64,000 bases of DNA, from contig JAEUSU010000020.1 in assembly GCA_016788635.1 (NCBI GenBank), positions 62,001 through 126,000 of the forward strand, read 5' to 3'. Under the pieces are notes generated by a model. The model searched no databases, had not been told where the DNA came from, and saw only the letters and a program-made list of their open reading frames with translations. The position numbers and the translations under genes are program-made. Origin of the DNA: Flavobacteriales bacterium (lineage in GTDB: Bacteria > Bacteroidota > Bacteroidia > Flavobacteriales_F > PHOS-HE28). Shown one piece after another: positions 26,943 to 35,599 of the stretch. Position 1 is the stretch's first letter; every line of letters starts with the position of its first letter.

Positions 26943-28967
26943 ATGAACACGATGAATACCAAGCACTTCCGAGGTTCGGGTCTCCTGACGATCATGCTCC
27001 TGCTGAGCACGGTCATGGCCTCTGCGCAGCAGGCTACACCGGAGTCCACGCGCCGGGCACAAGAGACCATCAAGCAGGCCGACAAGTACTTCCGCGATGG
27101 CGGTGTGCAGTTCACCAAGGCGCTGCCCTTGTATGAGGAGGCCTATGAAGTGATGCCCGACAATGCCGACCTGAACGTGAAGATCGGCATCTGTCACCTC
27201 AATGGACGCTACCACTACAAAGCCCTGCCGTATTTCCAGAAGGCGGTGGACCTGGAGCCGATGATGCCGCGCGTACGCTTCCTGCTGGCCTATTCCCAAC
27301 AGCTGAACGGACGCTGGGATGCGGCCATTGAGAACTACACCACACACAAGCGCGAAACGGCCTTCAGGCCCGACCCCGAGACCTTCTTCAACATGGCTGA
27401 CAAGCGCATCGCCGAGTGCCGCCACGGCAAGGCATTCGAAGCCTCACCGGTGCGTGCGCAGGTGGAGAACCTGGGTCAGCCGCTCAACGGCGAGTTGTCC
27501 GACTACGGCTGCCTCTTCATGCCGGACGGTCGCACCATGTATTTCACCAGCCGCCGCCCGAACACCACGGGTGGCAAGATCAACAAGGCGACGAGCGAGT
27601 ACTTCGAGGATATTTATGTGAGCCGCCTGGGAGAGAATGGGTGGAGCGAACCCGAGCCCCTGGCCCAACCGGTGAACACCGTGGGCAATGATGCGACCGT
27701 GGGCCTGTGCATGAACGGCACACGCCTGTTGATCTATCGTGATGAGCAAGGCATGGGCGACCTGTGGATGAGCGATCTGGTGCAGGCCGGTACGGAGACC
27801 ACCGCACCGGTTTGGGGCGCTCCGGTGAAGCTACCCGAGCCCATCAATTCCAAGTTCCATGAGAGCAGTGCCTGGATGACCGAGGATGGGGAATGGCTCT
27901 ACTTCGTGAGCGACCGCCCCGGTGGCGTGGGTGGACAGGACATCTGGCGCAGCCAATGGATGAATGGCGCTTGGGCTGCGGCGGAGAACCTGGGCCCTGA
28001 CGTGAACAGCATTTTGAACGAGGATGGTGTCTTCATCACCGCCGAAGGCAGCCAGCTGTATTTCAGCAGCAAGGGCCATACGAGCATGGGTGAATTCGAT
28101 GTGTTCGTATGCCAGGCCGAGCGGGGTGCATGGTCTCGCCCGCGCAACATGGGCTGGCCCGTGAACTCGCCGGATGATGACCTGTTCTTCGTGTTGGCGC
28201 CGGATGGCCAGACGGGCTACGTGAGTTCCGTGCGGCACGGTGGTGTGGGTGATGATGATATGTTCCGGGTGCACTTCCTGCCTCCCGTGCCAACCGAGGA
28301 ACTGTTGGTATCAGCGGCTGGTGGTGGCGATGGCATGGGTACCGCGCGCGTGGTGGTGAACGGGGTGGTGAAGGAGATCAACATGTTGAAGCCCATCGAG
28401 GCCCAGATCGAAGTAGTGGACCTGGCGGATGCCAGCGTGGTGGCGCGCATGAACTCGCTGGCCGAAACGGGTGGGTTCACCACCGTGCTTTCTCCCGGGC
28501 GTTCCTATGCGGTGCACGTGAAGGCCCAGGGCTACCTCTTGCATTCGGAGACCATGGCCGTTCCAGAAGCCTCCGATGGAGAGGTCATGAACCTGAACAT
28601 TCCGCTTACCCCGCTTGAAGCGGGCCGCGGCGTGGTGCTGCACAACATCTTCTTCGCCCGCGACCAGGCCGCGCTGGGCAAGGCCTCATTGACCGAACTG
28701 GGCCAGCTGCTGGAAATGCTGCGGATGAACCCTGCGCTCAAGCTGGAGATCGCCGGCCATACGGATAGTGATGGCACAGCCGAACACAACAAGCGACTGA
28801 GCCGCGCGCGCGCGCAGGCCGTGGTGGACCACCTGCTGAACAATGGCGTGGAGCCCTCACGGCTGATCGCCAAAGGCTATGGTGCCGACCAGCCCGTGGC
28901 CGAAAACACCACCGACGAGGGCAAGGCGCGTAACCGCCGCACCGAAATGCGTGTGCTGGTCAACTGA
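26943..28967 (+). CDS. PorE-like outer-membrane-associated protein (TPR, PD40 propeller, CRD, OmpA-like domain)
   Basis: The 674-residue protein has a signal peptide (to about 28), TPR-like helices (about 35-150, AYEVMPDNADLNVKIGICHL), a five- or six-bladed PD40 propeller (about 165-460, DGRTMYFTSRRP, DGEWLYFVSDRPGG, GSQLYFSSKGH, DGQTGYVSS), a carboxypeptidase-regulatory-like domain (about 490-560) and an OmpA-like peptidoglycan-binding domain (about 565-674) with AGHTDSDG, RLSRARAQAV and RNRRTEMRV. This order equals that described for PorE, which anchors the type IX secretion machinery to peptidoglycan. Bacteroidota encode several paralogues of this architecture, so the exact role is not fixed. 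ATG at 26943; another ATG follows three codons later. Confidence 0.85.
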   Translation: MNTMNTKHFRGSGLLTIMLLLSTVMASAQQATPESTRRAQETIKQADKYFRDGGVQFTKALPLYEEAYEVMPDNADLNVKIGICHLNGRYHYKALPYFQKAVDLEPMMPRVRFLLAYSQQLNGRWDAAIENYTTHKRETAFRPDPETFFNMADKRIAECRHGKAFEASPVRAQVENLGQPLNGELSDYGCLFMPDGRTMYFTSRRPNTTGGKINKATSEYFEDIYVSRLGENGWSEPEPLAQPVNTVGNDATVGLCMNGTRLLIYRDEQGMGDLWMSDLVQAGTETTAPVWGAPVKLPEPINSKFHESSAWMTEDGEWLYFVSDRPGGVGGQDIWRSQWMNGAWAAAENLGPDVNSILNEDGVFITAEGSQLYFSSKGHTSMGEFDVFVCQAERGAWSRPRNMGWPVNSPDDDLFFVLAPDGQTGYVSSVRHGGVGDDDMFRVHFLPPVPTEELLVSAAGGGDGMGTARVVVNGVVKEINMLKPIEAQIEVVDLADASVVARMNSLAETGGFTTVLSPGRSYAVHVKAQGYLLHSETMAVPEASDGEVMNLNIPLTPLEAGRGVVLHNIFFARDQAALGKASLTELGQLLEMLRMNPALKLEIAGHTDSDGTAEHNKRLSRARAQAVVDHLLNNGVEPSRLIAKGYGADQPVAENTTDEGKARNRRTEMRVLVN

Positions 28968-28975
28968 TCGTGGTG

Positions 28976-31900
28976 TCAGCGGACCAGGTTGCTGGTCCAC
29001 CGTTCGCCTTCCGTAGTGAGTACCATCCGGTACGCACCGGATGACACGGATCGCAAGTCGATGACCAGACGTGCATCGGCCGTACGGACCAATTCGCGCT
29101 GTTGAATGGCCCTTCCCAGCGCATCGTGGATGGACAAGCGCCACATGCTGCCATCGCCATCCGGTGCACGAAGCAGGAACTGGCCCTCTCCATCGAGGGG
29201 TGCAACGAACCATGGTCGGGCATCCACGTGATGGGGTGGTGCACCCACGTTCCCGCTCAGGCAGAACACGGTGGATTCCTCGAAGGTGAAGGAAGCTCCG
29301 GTCGCGTACACCGTGCCGTCCAATCCGGTGGCCGAATAAGACCCCGTGCCTTGCGAACAGCACATGCCGTCCCCATACGCATCGTGCATGGTGAAGATGT
29401 AACAGCCGCCAGGCAGACATGCTTGTGCGGTCAATGATGAGCCTTGCGGGCGGCCGGTGTACGGCCCGCCGTTCGCCACCACCGCACCGGTCGTTTGGTT
29501 GGTGATGGACCAGGATGATTCCTGCGGGTAGTTGTCCAAGGTGATGGCAATGTCGACCCCTTCGGCGTTGTAGTACACTTCCACGGGAAGGGAATAGGTG
29601 TCGGAGCCATAGGCGTTGCTCACCGTCAGGCTCGCAGTGTACACACCGGTGGAAGGATAGACAACATTGGGGTTGGAAGCCGTGGAACTGGATGGTGTGC
29701 CCCCGGGAAAGGACCAACTCCACGAAGGGGCTGCTTCGCTGGACGCATCGTGGAACTGTACGGGTGCACCTGCGCACAAGTCCGTTCCGGTGGTGGTGAA
29801 CGCGGCCACCGGCGGAAGACCGGAGGGCTGGTATAAAGGTGTCCACCAGATACCGCGCCCGAAGGTGGCGGCACGCAATTGCCCACTGGTATAGTTGATC
29901 TCCAGTTCGTTCACCACGGCGCTCGGCAGGCCATCGCTGAAATGCTGCCAGCCGGAAAGGGTGCTGTCCGTGTAGAACACACCCACGTCGGTGCCCACGT
30001 ACAATCCACCGCTGCTGCCGCTCTCGAACACAACGGTATTGGCGGGTGCGTTGGGCAGGTTGCGCGTGATGTTCGTCCAGCTGCCACCGCCGTTGGTGCT
30101 CACATACACCTTATCGCCCTGCCGGTAGCCGCTCAACGTCACGTACACGATATCGCGGTTGAAGGGGTGCACCGCGATGGAGGTGATGGCCTGCTGCGGA
30201 AGTCCGGCGGTGATGTTCGTCCAGGGCGACATGCCGGTGTAGCTGCGACGGATGATGCTCAGGTTGCTCACATAGATGGTGGTGCCATCCGATGGGGCCA
30301 CGGCCAGCGCGCGCAGTTTGCCGCCTCCGCCACCAAAGCCGCTCACCATGTTCCACGTGTTGCCACGGTCGTTGCTGCGCCATACGTTGTCATAGCCCGC
30401 AAGGAGCTGCTGCGCGTTCGTGGGGTTCATCACGAAGGGTGTCACCCAGTTCCCAGTTTCAGAAATGGACGCACTGATGCCGTTGAAGCTGGCCCCGCCG
30501 TCAAGCGAGCGGTATAGCATGCCATTCTGCATGGTGCAATACAACACCTGCGGATCGCTATGGTCCACGATGGCCTCCATGCCGTCCGCACCCTGCACGT
30601 GCGTCCACACGCCGCCGTTGAGCAGGTTGCTGCCATTATCAATGCAGCCGGCGATCACCTGGCCGGGGTCGAGCTCCGAACCACCCAGCCGGTAGAACTG
30701 CGTGATGTCCAGCCCGCCGCTGCGATCGGTCCAGCTGTCGCCACCGTTGGTGCTGGTGTAGATGCCGCCATCACTGCCGCAATACAGCGTCCCGTTGAAG
30801 AAGGCCAGGTCGTGGATGTCCGCATGGGTGTAGCCCACGGCGGAAGGATAGATCCAGTGCGACTTGATGGTCCAGTTGCTGCCGCCGTCGGTGCTCTTCC
30901 AGACGTTGATGCCACCGACATACACCTGCTGTGCATCGGCGGGGTCCACCGCCAGGGCCATGTCGAACCAGCTCTGCCCGCCGCTGTCGCTGCCGTTCTG
31001 CTGGTAGCCGAAGAGGTTGGGCGAGTTGCTGCGAAGGGTGAAGTTCTGGCCGCTGTCCGTGCTGCGGTACAGGCCGCGGTAGCCATCATCATCCGATCGG
31101 CCTGCCAGCACATACACCATGCTGGGCGACTGGTCTGTTACTGCGATGCGCAGGCGATTGACATTTCCGGATGTGGGCAGCCCGGTGTTCACCAAGGTGA
31201 AGGTGGCGCCGCCATCCGTACTGCGCAGAAAGTTCTTCGTGCAGGCATACACCACCGAAGGATCACCCGGCTTGAACTCCACATCATGGAAGGCGCCACT
31301 GGAGACCAGTGTCCAGTTCGCGCCGCCATCGGTGGTGCGCCAAAGTCCGTTGCTGGCCGCGCAGAACAGGGTTTGAGAGTTACTCGGGTGCATCAGCAGT
31401 CGGCGGGTGGTGCGCACCTGGCGCGTCACCCAGTTGAGCCCGGTGGTGTTCCACGTGAGGCCGCCGTCCGTGCTCTTGATCACACCCAGGCCGTAGGTGT
31501 GGCGGCCGTCTCCATCGCCGGTGGCCACGTAGATGGTGTTCGGTGCGGTGGGGTCGATGGCGATGCCACTGATGCCGAGCGAGGGCTGGTTGGTGAGGAG
31601 CGGAGCCCAGCTGTTCCCCCCATCGCTGCTGCGCCACACACCGCCCATGGGGGTGCCCACATAGATCTTCTGCGGATCGGTGGGATCCACCGCCACGGTG
31701 TTCACGCGCCCGTTGCCGGGGTTGTAGGAAGTGGTGCTCCACGCGGTGAGGCCGAGCGGCTGCCAGGCGGCGGCGCGGTCGCCATTGGGGCGGCGCATGG
31801 CCTGCGCCTGCTGCCACGCCTCTTGTAGCACGGCGGGGTCCACCGCACGGCCATCAGGATGCAGGCGCGGCTCCAGGAACCACTCCATGCGCTTGAAGGC

Positions 31901-32068
31901 CTTGTAGCCTTTGCCGCGCACGGCAGCGAGGCTGTCCTCCAAGGGGTGAAGGGCTTGCTGTACCGTGCCGAGGTCCACGGCGGGGTCCAGCAGGAGTTCG
32001 CTCCAATGCTGGCCGTGAAGGGAGAGGAATGGACAGAGCAGGAGAACGAGGGGAGCGATGCGGCGCAT
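28976..32068 (-). CDS. Secreted Asp-box (sortilin/VPS10-like) propeller protein with PKD domain and T9SS type A sorting domain
   Basis: Predicted large extracellular protein of 1030 residues. After the signal peptide (MRRIAPLVLLLCPFLSLHGQ) a long propeller region (about 100-740) contains around ten Asp-boxes (SxDxGxxW), for example SSDGGNSW, STDGGLTW, STDGGSNW, STNGGDSW and SNDRGNTW. A PKD domain follows (about 745-825), then a module with VDIAITLDNYPQESSW and DAYGDGMC seen in other Bacteroidota cargo, and a C-terminal type A sorting domain (SIHDALGRAI, SGAYRMVLTTEG). Such proteins bind or cleave surface glycans or act as adhesins; no catalytic residues can be assigned. The start at 32068 lies about 35 nt after the palindromic promoter. 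Confidence 0.85.
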   Translation of the reverse strand: MRRIAPLVLLLCPFLSLHGQHWSELLLDPAVDLGTVQQALHPLEDSLAAVRGKGYKAFKRMEWFLEPRLHPDGRAVDPAVLQEAWQQAQAMRRPNGDRAAAWQPLGLTAWSTTSYNPGNGRVNTVAVDPTDPQKIYVGTPMGGVWRSSDGGNSWAPLLTNQPSLGISGIAIDPTAPNTIYVATGDGDGRHTYGLGVIKSTDGGLTWNTTGLNWVTRQVRTTRRLLMHPSNSQTLFCAASNGLWRTTDGGANWTLVSSGAFHDVEFKPGDPSVVYACTKNFLRSTDGGATFTLVNTGLPTSGNVNRLRIAVTDQSPSMVYVLAGRSDDDGYRGLYRSTDSGQNFTLRSNSPNLFGYQQNGSDSGGQSWFDMALAVDPADAQQVYVGGINVWKSTDGGSNWTIKSHWIYPSAVGYTHADIHDLAFFNGTLYCGSDGGIYTSTNGGDSWTDRSGGLDITQFYRLGGSELDPGQVIAGCIDNGSNLLNGGVWTHVQGADGMEAIVDHSDPQVLYCTMQNGMLYRSLDGGASFNGISASISETGNWVTPFVMNPTNAQQLLAGYDNVWRSNDRGNTWNMVSGFGGGGGKLRALAVAPSDGTTIYVSNLSIIRRSYTGMSPWTNITAGLPQQAITSIAVHPFNRDIVYVTLSGYRQGDKVYVSTNGGGSWTNITRNLPNAPANTVVFESGSSGGLYVGTDVGVFYTDSTLSGWQHFSDGLPSAVVNELEINYTSGQLRAATFGRGIWWTPLYQPSGLPPVAAFTTTGTDLCAGAPVQFHDASSEAAPSWSWSFPGGTPSSSTASNPNVVYPSTGVYTASLTVSNAYGSDTYSLPVEVYYNAEGVDIAITLDNYPQESSWSITNQTTGAVVANGGPYTGRPQGSSLTAQACLPGGCYIFTMHDAYGDGMCCSQGTGSYSATGLDGTVYATGASFTFEESTVFCLSGNVGAPPHHVDARPWFVAPLDGEGQFLLRAPDGDGSMWRLSIHDALGRAIQQRELVRTADARLVIDLRSVSSGAYRMVLTTEGERWTSNLVR

Positions 32069-32095
32069 GGAAGAGGAAGGGGCGGGGGTTGCGGA

Positions 32096-32111
32096 TACCT
32101 TCGCGAAGGTA
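32096..32111. promoter_or_regulatory. Perfect palindromic bidirectional -7 element
   Basis: TACCTTCGCGAAGGTA is a perfect 16-bp palindrome, so each strand presents TACCTTCG. It lies almost midway between two divergent genes: 35 nt to the ATG at 32068 on the minus strand and 25 nt to the GTG at 32137 on the plus strand. The same octamer precedes the gene at 8333. Confidence 0.55.
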
Positions 32112-32136
32112 CCCTTCCACCGGCCTGCGTTCAACC

Positions 32137-32820
32137 GTGCAGCCCTACCAACCTCCCGGCGACTTTGTGCCGCTGACCACCGCCGATGGCAGCCGCACGC
32201 TGCGCTCTGCACGCCTTGGCGAGCAGTACCACTCCGTTCATGGGGCCGTGCAGGAGTCGAGGCACGTGTTCATCACCATGGGCCTGAAGGCGTTCCAGAA
32301 ACAACAAGTGGATGTGTTGGAAGTGGGCCTGGGCACGGGCTTGAACATGCTGCTCACCTGGCAGGAAGCCGAGGCTTCGGACCTGCGCGTGACCTACACG
32401 GCCTTGGAACCTTATCCACCCACGTTGGAAGAGGTGATGGCCCTGGACCATCCCGCGGCCATCGGTGCGCCGGAGCGTGCAGAAGGATTTCATCGGGCCA
32501 TGGCGGAAACAGCCGGGGAGCTGGTGGGACTTTCACAGGCCTTTCGGTTCCAACGCCTGGCCACACCGGTGCAGGAGTTGCAGCGAACGGATGCCTTCGA
32601 CCTCGTCTATTTCGATGCCTTCGGACCTGAAGCACAACCCGAGATGTGGACCGCCGAAGTGTTCACCGGACTGTTCCGCGCCATGCGCCCCGGGGCCCTG
32701 CTGGTGACCTATTGCGCCAAAGGCGTGGTGCGTCGCACACTTCTGTCCGCAGGCTTTCACGTGGAGCGCCTTCCCGGCCCCCCCGGCAAACGCGAGATGC
32801 TCCGCGCATGCCGGCCATGA
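32137..32820 (+). CDS. mnmD: tRNA 5-methylaminomethyl-2-thiouridine-forming methyltransferase MnmD
   Basis: SAM-dependent methyltransferase that completes the mnm5(s2)U modification at tRNA position 34; it corresponds to the N-terminal domain of MnmC without the oxidase domain. The 227 residues show the family N-terminus (GEQYHSVHGAVQESRHVFI), SAM motif LEVGLGTGLN (61-70) and the signature YFDAFGPEAQPEMWT (158-172), plus GPPGKREMLRA near the end. There is no ATG before the conserved start, and the upstream in-frame ATG at 32029 lies inside the divergent gene, so I take the GTG at 32137. Confidence 0.85.
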   Translation: MQPYQPPGDFVPLTTADGSRTLRSARLGEQYHSVHGAVQESRHVFITMGLKAFQKQQVDVLEVGLGTGLNMLLTWQEAEASDLRVTYTALEPYPPTLEEVMALDHPAAIGAPERAEGFHRAMAETAGELVGLSQAFRFQRLATPVQELQRTDAFDLVYFDAFGPEAQPEMWTAEVFTGLFRAMRPGALLVTYCAKGVVRRTLLSAGFHVERLPGPPGKREMLRACRP

Positions 32821-32887
32821 CAACTCACCATGACGATCAATCTGAGCCTTGAGCGCATGTGTAACAACGAAGCGGGAAACTCGACCG

Positions 32888-32995
32888 GTCACGCTGAGCC
32901 CGTCGAAGCGTAACCCTCAACCTGTCACACTGAGCCCGTCGAAGTGTAACCCTTAACCTGTCACGCTGAACCCGTCGAAGCGTAACCCTCAACCT
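32888..32995 (+). repeat. Three 36-bp tandem repeats with a conserved 5-bp stem
   Basis: Units at 32888-32923, 32924-32959 and 32960-32995 each read GTCAC(G/A)CTGA then (G/A)CCCGTCGAAG(C/T)GTAA and a CCCTCAACCT tail. In units 1 and 3 ACGCT pairs with AGCGT across an 11-nt loop. In unit 2 both partners of one pair change together (G to A and C to T), keeping the pairing. The array fills the spacer between mnmD and the NUDIX gene and ends 12 nt before its ATG. The same core recurs at 51396. Confidence 0.9.
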
Positions 32996-33007
32996 GTTCA
33001 AGATCGA

Positions 33008-33442
33008 ATGCTCACCCTCCGCGTTTACGGCCTGCTTCTCCACAACGGTCACGTCCTCGTCGCCGATGAATTGATCAAGGGCCGCCGCATCACCAAGTTC
33101 CCCGGTGGCGGGCTGGAGTATGGCGAAGGCCTGAAGGATTGCCTGGTGCGCGAGATCCGCGAGGAGATCGGAGTGGAAGCCTTCGGTCTGGAACACTTCT
33201 ACACCACGGACTTCTTCCAGCAGAGCGCGTTCCACAGCACACCCATGCAGGTGGTGAGCGTGTACTACCGGTTCCAGGTCGTGGATCCCGGGACCATACC
33301 GGTGGCCAGCGAACCCTTCGCTGGGCTCACCGGCCCGCATGACCAGGAAGTGTTCCGCTGGGTGGCACTCGCGGATGCGCGTGCGGATGCGCTTTCCCTG
33401 CCCATCGATCAGGTGGTCTGGCGGATGCTGCGCGGGGGGTGA
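33008..33442 (+). CDS. NUDIX hydrolase
   Basis: Predicted cytosolic enzyme of 144 residues that hydrolyses a nucleoside diphosphate linked to some other group; the substrate is not determinable. The full Nudix box GX5EX7REUXEEXGU is present at about 34-56 (GGLEYGEGLKDCLVREIREE then IGV). The ATG lies 12 nt after the tandem repeat array. No promoter octamer is obvious, so it may be read through from mnmD, with the repeat array in the transcript. Confidence 0.92.
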   Translation: MLTLRVYGLLLHNGHVLVADELIKGRRITKFPGGGLEYGEGLKDCLVREIREEIGVEAFGLEHFYTTDFFQQSAFHSTPMQVVSVYYRFQVVDPGTIPVASEPFAGLTGPHDQEVFRWVALADARADALSLPIDQVVWRMLRGG

Positions 33443-33475
33443 TGATGGTCACATCAGCGTTGATGCACGCGGAGT

Positions 33476-33483
33476 TACCTTTC
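33476..33483 (+). promoter_or_regulatory. Predicted start-proximal -7 element
   Basis: TACCTTTC ends 4 nt before the ATG at 33488, in the short spacer after the NUDIX gene. Predicts a leaderless or nearly leaderless transcript. Confidence 0.45.
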
Positions 33484-33487
33484 GCGT

Positions 33488-34144
33488 ATGCCAGCCCTCA
33501 TCCGATCTGCCACCCTCTTCGCGCTCCTGCTCCTCGTCGCTGCGGGCCATGCACAGGACCGTCAGCCACGCGCCCTGTTCAATGACAGCCTGGCCATCAC
33601 CGGGGGCTTCTTCGACCTCACCTTCAAGTACACCGAGGTGATGAAGACCGATGTGATGCAATTCGCCCTCGCGGGTGGCATCACCTTGGACCATGTGTGG
33701 AACATCGGCTTGGGCGGGTCCTTCGCTGCCAGCGCCATCAAGAACCCGGAGTTTGAGCAGTTCCTGCGGGACAGTGCGTCCATCGACACCCAGGGTGGTC
33801 TGGAGTTGCGGTACGGGTATGGGGGTGTATTCATCCAGCCCATTCTCTTTCGCCATTCGGTGGTGCACCTGGCGGTGCCGGTGCTCATTGGCGTGGGTGG
33901 GGTCAACTACAGCTTTCCGGCGCCCTTCGGCAGCAACAGCCAGCGCAACCGGGTGGAAGGCCAGGCCTTCTTCGCCTTCGAGCCCGGGCTGGATGTGGAG
34001 ATCACCATCGTGCGCGGCTTCCGCATCGCCGTGGGTGGGTCCTACCTCTACACCAGCGACCTGTCCCTGCCGCAGACCGCGCCCGATGTGCTGCGCACCG
34101 CGTCGGCCCGGTTGTCGTTGAAGGTGGGTGGGTTCACGCGTTGA
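33488..34144 (+). CDS. Outer-membrane beta-barrel-like protein of unknown function
   Basis: I do not recognise the family. The 218-residue product has a clear signal peptide (MPALIRSATLFALLLLVAAGHAQ) and a series of amphipathic beta-strand-like stretches with Gly-rich turns (LAITGGFFDLTFKYTEV, WNIGLGGSFAAS, LRYGYGGVFIQPILF, FEPGLDVEITIVRGFRIAVGGSYLY), ending in an aromatic-poor strand LSLKVGGFTR. An 8- or 10-strand outer-membrane barrel is likely. Its 3' end overlaps the convergent gene at 34134 by 11 nt. Confidence 0.7.
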   Translation: MPALIRSATLFALLLLVAAGHAQDRQPRALFNDSLAITGGFFDLTFKYTEVMKTDVMQFALAGGITLDHVWNIGLGGSFAASAIKNPEFEQFLRDSASIDTQGGLELRYGYGGVFIQPILFRHSVVHLAVPVLIGVGGVNYSFPAPFGSNSQRNRVEGQAFFAFEPGLDVEITIVRGFRIAVGGSYLYTSDLSLPQTAPDVLRTASARLSLKVGGFTR

Positions 34145-34709
34145 GCCTGCGCATCACCAGTCCCTCTACCCGCTCATACAAGTCCTCCGGCTCGAAGGTG
34201 CGCCAGTCCAGCTGGTCCAATTTGCCGCCGAGCAGGAAGTACTGGTCCAGGTTCGCTGCCTTCAGGTCATCGCGCACGTGCTCGCGGAAGTTGAGCAGGG
34301 TGATCCAGCCACCGGCATCGGTCACCTCGTCGAACCATTCGCTGTAGTACTCCTCGTCGCTGCTGTGGAAGTTCAGCACGTTCTCGCCCACGAGGATGAA
34401 CTTGTGGATGCCTTCGGCCATCATGGGCTCAACCACATCGCGCTTCAGCAGCATGATGTCGTTATACAGGAGATCGTTCCATTCACCGATGAGCTCCAGG
34501 ACGGCGTAGCCCGCGTCGTAGTCCGCTTGCAGCACCTTCAGGTACAGCGTTCGGCTGCCGAAGCTGTCCCACTGCGGGTGGATCACATGGTCGTACACCG
34601 CATGCGTGAACTCGAACTCACTGTGCTCCGCGCCGAAGAAAGGCGAACGCTCATCCTCCTCGGCCACATAGCGGTGCCGCCAGTTGAAGAAGGGCTCGAT
34701 GTCGTGCAT
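34134..34709 (-). CDS. Conserved hypothetical protein
   Basis: A 191-residue acidic protein with no signal peptide or membrane segment; it starts MHDIEPFFNWRHRYVAEEDERSPFFG. The sequence looks like a well-conserved soluble cytosolic protein, and I recall similar sequences annotated as hypothetical in other Bacteroidota, but I cannot name a domain. Features are a run of acidic and aromatic residues (NFHSSDEEYYSEWFDEV) and a possible alpha/beta core (GIHKFILVGENVL, AGGWITLLNF). It follows murQ across a small hairpin. Confidence 0.7.
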   Translation of the reverse strand: MHDIEPFFNWRHRYVAEEDERSPFFGAEHSEFEFTHAVYDHVIHPQWDSFGSRTLYLKVLQADYDAGYAVLELIGEWNDLLYNDIMLLKRDVVEPMMAEGIHKFILVGENVLNFHSSDEEYYSEWFDEVTDAGGWITLLNFREHVRDDLKAANLDQYFLLGGKLDQLDWRTFEPEDLYERVEGLVMRRLNA

Positions 34710-34734
34710 GAGCGGTGCGTGCGGGGACGCGATT

Positions 34735-34760
34735 CAAAGATCGCATGGAACGATGCGATC
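34735..34760 (-). terminator. Hairpin after murQ (weak terminator)
   Basis: GATCGCAT and ATGCGATC form a perfect 8-bp inverted repeat (34739-34760, 6-nt spacer). On the minus strand it is followed directly by TTTG. It lies 16 nt after the murQ stop and before the gene starting at 34709. The short T-run makes termination uncertain. Confidence 0.5.
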
Positions 34761-34776
34761 ACGTCAGCCTTGGGTC

Positions 34777-35592
34777 TTACAACTTGTGCCCCGCTTCGAT
34801 GGCGCGGCGCACGCTGCCGTAGTGGCGCAGCAGTTCGTTGGCCACCTCGTAGCCCACGTGCAGGCTCTCCATCACCATGCGGGTGCCGCGGTCGATGAGC
34901 TTGTTGTTGCTCAGCTGCATGTCTACCATGCGGTTGCCCTTCACGCGGCCCAGGCGGATCATCACGGCGGTGCTGATCATGTTCAGCACGAGCTTCTGTG
35001 CGGTGCCGCTCTTCATGCGGGTGCTGCCGGTGACGAACTCCGGCCCCACCACCACCACCACCGGATGTTCGGGGATGGTGGCCACGGGGCTGCCGGGGTT
35101 GCAGGTGATGCCGGCGGTGAGGATGCCGTTCGCCTTGCACGTTTCCAATGCACCGATCACGTAAGGCGTGGTGCCGCTGGCCGCAATGCCGATCACAGTG
35201 TCATCCGGGCCGATGTGGTGTTCCTGCAGGTCCTTCCAGCCCTGCTCCTGGTCGTCCTCGGCGAATTCCACGGCCTTGCGGATGGCGCTGTCACCGCCCG
35301 CGATGAGGCCGATGACCAGTCCGTGCGGCACGCCGAAGGTTGGCGGACATTCACTGGCGTCCACCACGCCCAGCCTTCCGCTGGTGCCGGCACCCATGTA
35401 GAAGAGGCGGCCACCGCGTTGCATGCGTGGCACGATGGCCTCCACAAGCGCCTCGATCGCGGGCAGCACACGCCCAACCGCCTCCGGCACGCGGTGGTCC
35501 TCCGCATTCATGCCGAGCAGCAGTTCCGCAGTGGACATGCGCTCGAGGTCGCGGTGATGGCTCTCGCTCTCGGTGATGCGTTCGATGCTCAT
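34777..35592 (-). CDS. murQ: N-acetylmuramic acid 6-phosphate etherase
   Basis: Cleaves the lactyl ether of MurNAc-6-phosphate to give GlcNAc-6-phosphate and D-lactate, in cytosolic peptidoglycan recycling. The 271-residue SIS-domain protein has GRLFYMGAGTSGRLGVVDASE and CPPTFG near the sugar-phosphate site, GIAASGTTPYV, GPEFVTGSTRMKSGTAQKL with the catalytic acidic residue region, and the expected N-terminus ITESESHHRDLERMS. The start at 35592 is the ATG before the conserved region; a start 17 codons upstream would translate the terminator. Confidence 0.96.
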   Translation of the reverse strand: MSIERITESESHHRDLERMSTAELLLGMNAEDHRVPEAVGRVLPAIEALVEAIVPRMQRGGRLFYMGAGTSGRLGVVDASECPPTFGVPHGLVIGLIAGGDSAIRKAVEFAEDDQEQGWKDLQEHHIGPDDTVIGIAASGTTPYVIGALETCKANGILTAGITCNPGSPVATIPEHPVVVVVGPEFVTGSTRMKSGTAQKLVLNMISTAVMIRLGRVKGNRMVDMQLSNNKLIDRGTRMVMESLHVGYEVANELLRHYGSVRRAIEAGHKL

Positions 35593-35599
35593 GGTGGTG

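Noticed and set aside
32888..32995. Possible CRISPR array
   Set aside because: The units are contiguous with no unique spacers, only three copies, and there are no cas genes.
32837..33340. 167-codon minus-strand frame containing a repeated 12-residue peptide (LRVTLRRAQRD type)
   Set aside because: The peptide repeat is a by-product of the 36-bp tandem repeat being a multiple of three; the rest is antisense to the NUDIX gene.
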